Source: Burkholderiales bacterium
GTDB taxonomy: Bacteria; Pseudomonadota; Gammaproteobacteria; Burkholderiales; SG8-41
NCBI GenBank assembly: GCA_036262035.1
Contig: DATAJS010000010.1
Location: 62,001-126,000 of the forward strand
Length of the DNA stretch: 64,000 nt
Reading direction: 5' to 3'
Part shown: positions 32,430-40,473 of the stretch, piece by piece
Layout of the letters: every line of letters starts with the position of its first letter
How positions within the stretch are numbered: position 1 is the stretch's first letter
Notes under the pieces: generated by a model
Databases searched by the model: none
What the model saw: only the letters and a program-made list of their open reading frames with translations
Told to the model about the DNA's origin: nothing
Program-made: the position numbers and the translations under genes

Positions 32430-34634
32430 TCACGCCGCCGACTGCACGGCGGCAAGCCGCGCCGCCGCGGTCGGAAGGTTGATCGTGACGCGCGCGCCCG
32501 AGGGCGGGATGTTGCCGACCGCGACGTCGCCGCCGTGCTCCTCGACGATCTTCTTGACGATCACGAGGCCGAGACCGGTGCCCTTGGGCTTGGTGGTTAC
32601 ATAAGGCTCGAAGGCGCGCTTCATGAGGTTCTCGGGAAAACCGGCGCCGTTGTCGGCGACCGAAAAGCGCACGCGTGCGTCGAGCGCGGAGGTCGTGATG
32701 ACGATGCGCGGCTCGGGGATCTCCTTGACCGCGTCCTGCGCGTTCTGCATCAGGTTGTGCACGACCTGCCGGAGCTGCGACGCGTCGCCGTAGATCGGCG
32801 GCAGCTGCGGATCGAGCTCGAGCGACACGCGCGAGCCCAGCGATTCGTAGAGCGTGAGCACTTCGCGCACGAGCGCGTTGAGGTCGAGCTCGCGCATCGC
32901 GGGCTCGGGCGTTCTCGCGTACTGGCTGAACGCGTCCACCATGCGCTTGAGCGCCGCGACCTGGTTGACGATGGTACGGGTGGAGCGCGTCAGCATGTCG
33001 GCGTCGGTGGAGGAGAGCTTGGGCGCGAGCTTGAGCTCGACGCGCTCGGCGGAAAGCTGGATCGGCGTGAGCGGGTTCTTGATCTCGTGGGCAAGGCGGC
33101 GTGCGACCTCGGCCCACGCCGCGTCGCGCTGCGCCTGCAGAAGATGCGTGACGTCGTCGAACACGACGACGTGCCCGCCTTCCGCGCCCGCCGACAGCCG
33201 CGCGCCGCGCAGCAGCAGCACCTGCGTTCCGTCCCTCGCTTCGCGCTCGATCTGATGCTCCCATTCCCCGCGCTCGTCGCTGGCAAATGCCGTGCGGAGC
33301 AGCTGGGACAGCGGTGCGAGCGACGGGTCGAGCGCGTCCCATGCGCCGAGCTCGCGGTCGATGAGCGGCGAGCAGTCGAGCTGGAGGATCTGGTGCGCGC
33401 TGCGGTTGGCGGAGCGCAGCTTCAGATCGTCGTCGAAGGCGAGCACGCCCGCCGACAGGTTGACGAGGATGCTCTCCAGGTGCGCCTTGGCATGCGCGAG
33501 CTCGGCCTCCTTGCGCTGCGCCTCGGCGCGCGCTTCGGCGAGCTGGAGCGTCATGCTGTTGAACGATCGCGTCAGCATGCCGAGCTCGTCGCGCGACGGA
33601 TCGGCGGCTCGCTGGCTGAAGTCGCCCTGGGCGACCGCGCGCGTGCCTTCGACGAGCACGTTGAGCGGCGCGGACAGCCGGTCGGACAGCAGGAACGATG
33701 CGCCGATCGCGGACAGGAGCGCGAGCAGCAGCGCGAGCGTGAGCGTAATCCCGTACAGGCGCTTCAAGCCGCGCCGCGAGAGCTGCAGCTCCTGGTACTC
33801 GCTGTAGCCCGACTGCACGGTCTCGGCGTCGCGGCCGAGCTCCTGCGGCACCGGCTGCAGGAGCTGCACCGCGCGCGCCTCTTCGGTGAGCGATGCGACG
33901 TTCACCGGCGCGACCACGCGCAAGTACAGGCCGCGCTCGGGGATGTGCTCGATCGCGGCATACGTCTGCTGCAGCCTGAGCTTGCGCATCGCCGCCGGGC
34001 TCGGCGGATCGGGTGCGATGCCCGTGATCTCGCTGCCGGCGAATCCGATGAGCTTGCCGCGCTGGGTATACAGCGTCACTTCCTGCACGCCGACCTGCTG
34101 GCGCAGCGAGTTGAGCAGCGCGACGTGCTCCGCGGTCGGCTTCACCGACAGCGAGGTCGCGATCACGTCGGCTTTCTTGCTCAGATCCTTGAGCATGCCG
34201 TCGAGCGCCGCGCGGCCGATGTTGAGGCCCGCTTCGAGCGCCTTGTCGATGCGCACCTCGAACCACGACTCGATGCTCTTGCCGAGGAACTGCACCGAAA
34301 CCGCGTAGATGAGCGCGCCGGGCACGATCCCGATCAGCGCGAACAGGACGACCAGCCGCAGCGTGAGCTTGGAGCCGAACACCCGCGCGCGGAGCTTGCG
34401 CCGCAGGATGTAGAGCTGATAGCTCACCAGCGCCACGAGCACGAGCGCGATGCCGCCGTTCAGCGCGAGCAGCAGCGGATAGCGCTCGGCGAAGAGCGCG
34501 GTGTTGGCCGCGGCGGTCGCGAGCAGGAACAAGGTCACTGCCGCGAGCGCCATGCAGCCGACGAGCACGTAGCGCAGCCATCCCGGCGCTTTCACGGCCG
34601 TCACATGGATCGCGCGTTCGCCCGTTCGTCTCAT
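32430..34634 (-). CDS. ntrY: NtrY-like membrane sensor histidine kinase
   Basis: A 734-residue inner-membrane kinase. Membrane helices lie at about 20-40, 50-70, 85-110 and 285-310, with a periplasmic sensing region between about 110 and 285 and a HAMP domain (about 310-365). A PAS-like domain follows (about 375-480). The DHp histidine is in RRLAHEIKNPLTPIQLSAERV, the NtrY signature, and the ATPase boxes are NLMQNAQDA, DNGAGFP and GTGLGLVIVKK. It overlaps the DUF4390 gene by four bases (ATGA) and precedes the ntrX-like gene. NtrYX pairs respond to nitrogen, redox or envelope signals; the ligand here is unknown. Confidence 0.9.
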   Translation of the reverse strand: MRRTGERAIHVTAVKAPGWLRYVLVGCMALAAVTLFLLATAAANTALFAERYPLLLALNGGIALVLVALVSYQLYILRRKLRARVFGSKLTLRLVVLFALIGIVPGALIYAVSVQFLGKSIESWFEVRIDKALEAGLNIGRAALDGMLKDLSKKADVIATSLSVKPTAEHVALLNSLRQQVGVQEVTLYTQRGKLIGFAGSEITGIAPDPPSPAAMRKLRLQQTYAAIEHIPERGLYLRVVAPVNVASLTEEARAVQLLQPVPQELGRDAETVQSGYSEYQELQLSRRGLKRLYGITLTLALLLALLSAIGASFLLSDRLSAPLNVLVEGTRAVAQGDFSQRAADPSRDELGMLTRSFNSMTLQLAEARAEAQRKEAELAHAKAHLESILVNLSAGVLAFDDDLKLRSANRSAHQILQLDCSPLIDRELGAWDALDPSLAPLSQLLRTAFASDERGEWEHQIEREARDGTQVLLLRGARLSAGAEGGHVVVFDDVTHLLQAQRDAAWAEVARRLAHEIKNPLTPIQLSAERVELKLAPKLSSTDADMLTRSTRTIVNQVAALKRMVDAFSQYARTPEPAMRELDLNALVREVLTLYESLGSRVSLELDPQLPPIYGDASQLRQVVHNLMQNAQDAVKEIPEPRIVITTSALDARVRFSVADNGAGFPENLMKRAFEPYVTTKPKGTGLGLVIVKKIVEEHGGDVAVGNIPPSGARVTINLPTAAARLAAVQSAA

Positions 34635-35179
34635 GGTCCCACCGTCCAGCGATACCAGTCCGAGCTCACCTGCCACTGACTCGACCCGAGCGCGCTCACC
34701 TGGAAAGGTTTCGGGAGCTGCGAGGTATCGAGCCTCAGGCGCAGCGCGGCGATGTACTGCGCGTCGCGGCGCACCGCGCCGGGATCCACCTCCACCCGCC
34801 GCCTGAACCGGCTCATCACCTCCAGCGCCTCGCCGACCGTCGCATAGTTCTGGTACAGGTTGCCGACGCCGAGACGATATTGCCGCGTCAGCGCGTTGAA
34901 CGAAAGCCGATACTGCTGGTGCAGCGCTAGGACCCGGTCGTTGAACCAGTACCAGCGCGGCCGGATAAGCTCGAAATCGAGCGCGAAATAGAGCGGCACG
35001 CCCTTGTTGAGCGCGTCCTCGAGGGTGGGCGTGAGCTGGATGTCGAACTGCGCATCGATCTGGATCGCGCCGTCCTCGACCGTCACGGTCGGCTTGCGGA
35101 TCTCGATGCCCTGCCCGAAGCCCGCCAGCGCGGTGAGCGCGAGCCAGGCGGCCAACAGCCAGCTCAGCGCGCTGCGCAC
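34631..35179 (-). CDS. DUF4390 exported protein
   Basis: About 182 residues. A hydrophobic segment near the N-terminus (ALSWLLAAWLALTALAGFGQG) is a signal peptide, and the rest is the DUF4390 domain: DIQLTPTLEDALNKGVPLYFALDFEL, RPRWYWFNDRV, YRLSFNALTRQYRL and L-Y-Q-N-Y. I take the GTG at 35177-35179, one base after the rsmB stop; an ATG at 35218 inside rsmB would add 13 residues. DUF4390 genes are regularly found between rsmB and ntrY in betaproteobacteria, which suggests a periplasmic partner for the kinase, as inference. Confidence 0.82.
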   Translation of the reverse strand: MRSALSWLLAAWLALTALAGFGQGIEIRKPTVTVEDGAIQIDAQFDIQLTPTLEDALNKGVPLYFALDFELIRPRWYWFNDRVLALHQQYRLSFNALTRQYRLGVGNLYQNYATVGEALEVMSRFRRRVEVDPGAVRRDAQYIAALRLRLDTSQLPKPFQVSALGSSQWQVSSDWYRWTVGP

Positions 35180-35180
35180 G

Positions 35181-36452
35181 TCAAGTCTTCTGCAGCAACG
35201 CGTAGAAGAAGCCGTCATGCCGTTCGTCCGGAAGGATCTGCCCCGCGATGGTTTGTGCGTTGGTAGCCGGCGCCGGAAGCGTGACGCGCCGCGCGTCGCG
35301 GTGGCATGCAAGGAAACGTTCTATCTGCGCGTGATTTTCGTCGCGAAAGACAGAGCACGTCGCATACAGCAATTTACCATCGATGGCGAGGAGCTGCCAA
35401 AGCGCGTCCAGGATGCCGGACTGCCTCTCGGCGAAACGCGCGATGTCGTCGGGCCGTCGCAGCCATTTGACGTCGGGATGGCGGCGCACCACGCCCGACG
35501 CCGAGCACGGCACGTCGGCGAGTATGCGGTCGTACGGCTTGCCGTCCCACCACGCCGCCGGCGCGGCGGCGTCGCCGCAGATGACATTCGCATCGAGATT
35601 CAGACGCACGAGGTTGTCCCGCACGCGCGCGAGGCGCGCTTCGTCGTTGTCGACCGCGTCGAGCTCGACCTCGCTCGTCTCGAGCACCGCCGCGGTCTTG
35701 CCGCCGGGCGCCGCGCACGCATCGAGCACGCGCGAGCCCGACGGCGCTTCAAGCGCGAGCGCGGCGTACTGCGCGGCGGCGTCCTGCACCGATGCGTCGC
35801 CGTCGGCGAAGCCCGGCAGCTTCTCCACGGGTACCGGCTTGTCGAGCATCACCGCGGCGCCGCCCAGCTCGGTCGCCTTCAGGCCTGCGGCTTCGAGCCG
35901 CGCCAGGTACTCGTGCACGCTCACCCGCCGGACGTTCACGCGCAGCGTGAGCGGGGGATGCGCGTTGCCCGCGAGCAGCATCGCATCGAACCGTTCGGGA
36001 TATTGATCGCGCAACTTTTCTATCCACCATTGCGGATACGAATAGCGCCCGGCGTCGGATGCGGCGGCCTGCGCGAGCAGCGCGTCGCGCTCGCGCAGGA
36101 AATTGCGCAGCACCGCGTTGACCAGGCCTTTCGCCGCGGGCTTCACCGTCTCGCACGCGCGCACCGCGTGATCGACGATCGCGTACGGCGCAGCGCGGGT
36201 GTGCGCGAGCTGGTAGAGCGCGACGCGCAGCAGATTGCGCACCGCCGCGTCCTTCAGCGGCCTGGCCACCAGCGCATCGACGATCGCGTCGATCTGACCG
36301 AGAAAGCGCAGCGTGCCGTAGGCGACGTCCTGCAGCGCGCCGCGCGAATCCGCGGCCACTTCGGAGAGCGCCGCACGGAGCTCCGCATCGAGGCTGCGCC
36401 CGGCGAGCACGCGGCCGACGAGCCGTGCGCCCACGCGCTGGACGTCGAGCAT
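35181..36452 (-). CDS. rsmB: 16S rRNA (cytosine-967-C5)-methyltransferase
   Basis: A 423-residue enzyme. The N-terminal NusB-like RNA-binding domain (about 1-140; DVAYGTLR, LKDAAVRNLLRVALYQL, AVLRNFLRER) joins a Rossmann methyltransferase domain with DACAAPGGKTA for S-adenosylmethionine binding. The two catalytic cysteines are in DVPCSASG and YATCSVF. It modifies C967 of 16S rRNA. The ATG shares bases with the fmt stop (TGATG) and the end abuts DUF4390, so def-fmt-rsmB-DUF4390-ntrY-ntrX reads as one transcript. Confidence 0.95.
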   Translation of the reverse strand: MLDVQRVGARLVGRVLAGRSLDAELRAALSEVAADSRGALQDVAYGTLRFLGQIDAIVDALVARPLKDAAVRNLLRVALYQLAHTRAAPYAIVDHAVRACETVKPAAKGLVNAVLRNFLRERDALLAQAAASDAGRYSYPQWWIEKLRDQYPERFDAMLLAGNAHPPLTLRVNVRRVSVHEYLARLEAAGLKATELGGAAVMLDKPVPVEKLPGFADGDASVQDAAAQYAALALEAPSGSRVLDACAAPGGKTAAVLETSEVELDAVDNDEARLARVRDNLVRLNLDANVICGDAAAPAAWWDGKPYDRILADVPCSASGVVRRHPDVKWLRRPDDIARFAERQSGILDALWQLLAIDGKLLYATCSVFRDENHAQIERFLACHRDARRVTLPAPATNAQTIAGQILPDERHDGFFYALLQKT

Positions 36453-37375
36453 CAGTCGCCGAGCCGTTCGCCGCGGGCGATCGGGGTGCCCGCGAGGAAG
36501 GCCGCAGCGGGCAGGCGTTTGCCGCCGGCGCGCTGCAGCGTAGTGAGGCGTAAGCCCTCGCCGTCGCCGCACGCGACGAGCACGCCGTCCTTATCCGCCG
36601 AGACGACCGTCCCGGCGGTCCCGGCCGCCACGCGACCCGCGGGCTCGGCGCGCCAGATCTTGAGCGGGGTCCCCGCATACGCGGTCACCGCGCCGGGCAC
36701 CGGGTTGAACGCGCGCACCTTGCGATCGATCGCCGCCGCCGACTCGCTCCAGTCGATCGCCGCTTCCTTCTTGTCGAGCTTCGCGGCGTAGGTCGCGCGC
36801 GAGGCATCCTGCGCTTGCGGCACGCGCGTCTCTTCGAGCGCGCGCACGACGAGGCGAGCGCCCAGATCCTTCAGCCGGTCGTGCAGCGTCTGCGCGGTGT
36901 CGTCGGGCGCGATGCTCACCGCCTCCTCGAGGAGCACGGGCCCGGTGTCGAGGCCGGCGTCCATCTGCATGATGCTGATCCCGGTCTTTTCGTCACCGGC
37001 GAGGATCGCGCGCTGGATCGGCGCGGCGCCGCGCCAGCGCGGCAGGAGCGATGCGTGGATATTGATGCAGCCGCGCTGCGGGATGTCGAGCACGACCTGC
37101 GGCACGATGAGCCCGTACGCCGCGACGATCATCGCGTCGGCGTCCAGGGCTCGCAGCTCGGCCTGGATCGTTTCGTCCTTGAGGGTGAGCGGCTGGCGCA
37201 CCGGCAGCCCGAGCTCGCCGGCGACTTGTTTGACCGCCGAGGGCACGGTCTGCAGGCCGCGGCCGGAAGGCCGGTCGGGCTGGGTCAGCACGAGCGCGAT
37301 CTCGTGGCCGGCTTGGGCGAGGGCGCGGAGCGCCGCCGCCGCGAACTCGGGCGTGCCGGCGAACACGAGTCTCAT
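36452..37375 (-). CDS. fmt: Methionyl-tRNA formyltransferase
   Basis: A 307-residue enzyme that formylates the initiator methionyl-tRNA from 10-formyl-tetrahydrofolate. Signature blocks are RLVFAGTPEFAAAAL, PDRPSGRG, CINIHASLLPRWRGAAPIQRAI with catalytic Asn and His, and GISIMQMDAGLDTGPVL with the catalytic Asp. The C-terminal OB-like domain has R-A-F-N-P-x-P-G-A. It follows def by three bases. Confidence 0.97.
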   Translation of the reverse strand: MRLVFAGTPEFAAAALRALAQAGHEIALVLTQPDRPSGRGLQTVPSAVKQVAGELGLPVRQPLTLKDETIQAELRALDADAMIVAAYGLIVPQVVLDIPQRGCINIHASLLPRWRGAAPIQRAILAGDEKTGISIMQMDAGLDTGPVLLEEAVSIAPDDTAQTLHDRLKDLGARLVVRALEETRVPQAQDASRATYAAKLDKKEAAIDWSESAAAIDRKVRAFNPVPGAVTAYAGTPLKIWRAEPAGRVAAGTAGTVVSADKDGVLVACGDGEGLRLTTLQRAGGKRLPAAAFLAGTPIARGERLGD

Positions 37376-37378
37376 GGG

Positions 37379-37882
37379 CTACATCGCGGCGCGCTGCTGT
37401 TTCTTCATCTTCGCGGCGATGCGCTGCTGCTTGAGCCGCGACAGATAATCGACGAAGACCTTGCCGTCGAGATGATCGATCTCGTGCTGTATACATACAG
37501 CCAGGAGACCCTCGGCCTCGATCGTGAACGGCTCGCCGTCGGCGCCGAGCGCCCGCACTTTCACGCGCTCGGCGCGGGTCACGCGGTCGTAGACGCCGGG
37601 AACCGACAGGCAGCCTTCCTCGTTCTCGGCTTGCCCGCTCGCCTCCTGGATCTCCGGGTTGATGAAGACCCGCAGATCGCGGTGGTCGTCCGAGATGTCG
37701 ATGACGAGCACCCGCTCGTGAACGTCGACCTGGGTGGCGGCGAGACCGATACCCGGCGCGGCGTACATCGTCTCGGCCATATCGTTCACCAATTTCCGGA
37801 TCCGCTCGTCGACCGCGCGCACCGGCGCGGCCACCTTGTGCAGGCGCGGATCGGGATAGTGCAAAATCGGCAACAAAGCCAT
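37379..37882 (-). CDS. def: Peptide deformylase
   Basis: A 167-residue metalloenzyme that removes the N-formyl group from new proteins. All three motifs are present: [17 protein letters not shown] with the metal-ligand cysteine, and QHEIDHLDG with both histidines and the catalytic glutamate. It heads the minus-strand operon into fmt and rsmB. The 120-base gap to the divergent LysM gene carries an AT-rich stretch (about 37885-37925), the probable promoter area, but no clear -35/-10 pair. Confidence 0.97.
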   Translation of the reverse strand: MALLPILHYPDPRLHKVAAPVRAVDERIRKLVNDMAETMYAAPGIGLAATQVDVHERVLVIDISDDHRDLRVFINPEIQEASGQAENEEGCLSVPGVYDRVTRAERVKVRALGADGEPFTIEAEGLLAVCIQHEIDHLDGKVFVDYLSRLKQQRIAAKMKKQQRAAM

Positions 37883-38005
37883 AGAAAAACTTGCTACTGT
37901 AAGCAGCTAAATGCAGAATTTAAACCACTACGTCAGATTGCGGCCCGCCCCCCATGAGCTCGTGCGTGGGGCGCCAGACGCGCGTGGTTCATATTGGGGT
38001 GCGCA

Positions 38006-39142
38006 ATGAGAAAAGCAATTATATCGCTGATTTTTCTGCTGACTTTGGCGGTCGGCACGTTTGCCGCGACGACGACCGCCGATCTTCAGCCGAACGCGCC
38101 CGACCGCTATACCGTCGTGCCCGGGGACACGCTCTGGGGCATCGCCACCCGCTTCCTGAAGGACCCGTGGCGCTGGCCGGAGCTGTGGCGGATGAACCAG
38201 AGCCAGCTCCGTAACCCGCATCGCATCTACCCCGGCGACGTGCTGGTGCTCGACCGCAGCGGCACCCAGGTCACCATGCGGCTCGACACCTCCCGGGTCG
38301 GCCCCCGGGCCCGCATCGAGCCGCGCGATGCCGACGCGATCCACGCGATCCCGCCGTCGGCGATCGAGCCGTTCCTGTCCAAGCCGCTCGTCGTGTCCGA
38401 GAACGAGCTCAAAGCCGCGCCCGAGATCGTCGCCACCCAGGAAGACCGCGTCATCCTCGGGGCGGGCAACGTCGCCTACGTCCGCGGGATCACCGGCAAG
38501 CCCGGCACGCGCTGGCAGATCTTCCGCCGCGGCGATCCCCTGGTCGATCCGGACACCAAAGAGTTTCTGGGCTACATCGCGCTCTATCTCGGGGAGGCGG
38601 AGATCGTGCGCCCCGGCGAGGTCACCACGGTCGAGCTCACCAAAGCGGTCCAGGAGGTCTACCGCGGTGACCGCTTGCTGCCGCTGCCGCCGGACAAGCC
38701 GATGTTCGGCTACGTTCCGCACGCGCCGCAGAACAAGGTGTCCGGACGCATCATCACGACCTACGGCGGGCTGTACGAAACCGGCCCTTTGTCGATCGTG
38801 ACGCTCTCGCGCGGCGCCCGCGACGGCCTGGAAGTCGGGCACGTTCTCGCGCTCTATCGCGACCTGCGCAGCGCGCGCTATCACGAGCGCACCGAGCCCC
38901 TGTTCGGCCGGACCGGCCCGAGCGGCGACGACCGGCGCATTCCCTACGTCCCGCCGCCCGGCTCGTCCCGCGACAGCCCGCTCTTCGCGACCGAGCCGCC
39001 GATCAAGGCCGACGAGTTCAAGCTGCCGACCGAGCGCTACGGCCTCGTCATGGTGTTCCGCGTCTTCGACCGCGCCTCCTACGCGCTGGTGATGCAGGCC
39101 AGCCGGCCCGTCGCCGTTACCGACATCGTCGCCAACCCCTGA
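38006..39142 (+). CDS. LysM-domain exported protein
   Basis: A 378-residue protein. The signal peptide spans residues 1-21. One LysM domain (about 35-85: YTVVPGDTLWGIATRFLKDPWRWPELW...IYPGDVLVL) should bind peptidoglycan. A long region of beta-rich sequence follows, with FRRGDPLVDPDTKEFLGYIALYLGEAEIV in parts, seen in many betaproteobacterial LysM proteins always found next to dprA and divergent from def. The start ATG at 38006 is preferred to a TTG four codons upstream. Envelope or division-related function is likely but unproven. Confidence 0.87.
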   Translation: MRKAIISLIFLLTLAVGTFAATTTADLQPNAPDRYTVVPGDTLWGIATRFLKDPWRWPELWRMNQSQLRNPHRIYPGDVLVLDRSGTQVTMRLDTSRVGPRARIEPRDADAIHAIPPSAIEPFLSKPLVVSENELKAAPEIVATQEDRVILGAGNVAYVRGITGKPGTRWQIFRRGDPLVDPDTKEFLGYIALYLGEAEIVRPGEVTTVELTKAVQEVYRGDRLLPLPPDKPMFGYVPHAPQNKVSGRIITTYGGLYETGPLSIVTLSRGARDGLEVGHVLALYRDLRSARYHERTEPLFGRTGPSGDDRRIPYVPPPGSSRDSPLFATEPPIKADEFKLPTERYGLVMVFRVFDRASYALVMQASRPVAVTDIVANP

Positions 39143-39167
39143 GCCGCCGCCTGCGGGCGGACGCCCC

Positions 39168-40250
39168 GTGGATCTCGACGAGGAGCTGGAAGCGTGGATG
39201 ACGCTGGCGCTGGCGCCGGGGCTCTCCGCCGACGCTTTTCGTAAGCTCCTGGTCGCTTTCGGCGGCCCGCAGCAAGTCCTCCGCGCCAACCGGGCGGCGC
39301 TGGCCAGAGTCGTCCCCGCGGAGGCCGCGGACGCCGCGCTCGCGCCGGTGCCGCGCGAGCTCATGCAGGCGGTCGGCGCATGGCTCGACGATCCCCTCAA
39401 CCGGCTGCTCACCTACGCCGACTCGGTGTATCCGCAGACGCTCCTGCAGATGCCCGATCCGCCGCCGGTGCTGTACGTCAAAGGCCGGGTCGATCTCCTG
39501 AACGGCCGCGCGCTCGCGATCGTCGGGAGCCGCAACGCGACCCGGCAGGGCGCCGAGCATGCCGAGTCGTTCGCGCATACGGTCGCCGACGCGGGGTTCA
39601 CCATCGTGAGCGGGCTGGCGCAAGGCATCGACGCGGCGGCGCATCGCGGCGGCCTCAAGGGCAAGGCGTCGACGGTCGCGGTCGCGGGTACCGGTCTGGA
39701 CACCGTTTACCCCGCGCGCAATCACGATCTCGCGCACGCGATCGCATCGCAGGGCTGTCTCATCTCCGAATTTCCGCTCGGCACGCCGCCGCTGCCCGCG
39801 AACTTCCCGCGGCGCAACCGCATCATCGCCGGCTTGGCGCGCGGCTGCCTCGTGGTCGAAGCCGCGGTGGCGAGCGGCTCGCTCATCACCGCGCGACTCG
39901 CGAACGAGCAGGGCAAGGAAGTGTTCGCGATTCCGGGATCGATCCATTCGCCGCTGTCGAAAGGCTGCCACGCGCTGATCAAGCAGGGCGCGAAGCTCGT
40001 CGAGACCGCCCAGGACATCCTCGAAGAGCTCGGCATGGCGAGCGGCGCACGCACACGCCGCAACGACCCTTCGGCGGATGCGGACACCGATCCGCTGCTC
40101 GACGCGCTCGGTTACGATGCGTGCGATATCGATATGCTTGCCGCCCGCACCGGCATTCCCGCGCAGGACATCGCCGCGCGCATCACCGAGTGGGAGATCG
40201 ACGGCGTCGTCGAAGCGCTGCCCGGCGGCCGCTATCAGCGCATTCGTTAG
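39168..40250 (+). CDS. dprA: DNA-processing protein DprA
   Basis: A 360-residue protein that loads RecA on incoming single-stranded DNA during natural transformation. An N-terminal SAM-like region leads into the Rossmann fold, with AIVGSRNATRQG, IVSGLAQGIDAAAHRG, VAGTGLDTVYPARN, FPRRNRIIAGL and the SLITARLANEQGKEVFAIPGS block. A C-terminal winged helix (about 300-358) is present, as in most proteobacterial DprA proteins. It begins with GTG 25 bases after the LysM gene. It suggests that the cell keeps competence functions. Confidence 0.95.
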   Translation: MDLDEELEAWMTLALAPGLSADAFRKLLVAFGGPQQVLRANRAALARVVPAEAADAALAPVPRELMQAVGAWLDDPLNRLLTYADSVYPQTLLQMPDPPPVLYVKGRVDLLNGRALAIVGSRNATRQGAEHAESFAHTVADAGFTIVSGLAQGIDAAAHRGGLKGKASTVAVAGTGLDTVYPARNHDLAHAIASQGCLISEFPLGTPPLPANFPRRNRIIAGLARGCLVVEAAVASGSLITARLANEQGKEVFAIPGSIHSPLSKGCHALIKQGAKLVETAQDILEELGMASGARTRRNDPSADADTDPLLDALGYDACDIDMLAARTGIPAQDIAARITEWEIDGVVEALPGGRYQRIR

Positions 40251-40473
40251 CGCGCGCGATGAGCCACGCGCTCTGTAAGGCGCCATCCGACAGGCGCCAA
40301 GGTACGTGCGTTGCTCCGTCAACGCCTCGCGCCGTGAAACTTTTCACGTGCGACACGGTCGCTTGCACTTCGACGCCGTTTGTTCTTATCATCGGCGCTC
40401 TTTTTGCGGCGCAGCGCGCTTTTCGCGTCTTCGATCGTCGCTTCATCAACGTTTCCGCTCATTGAACGCACGC

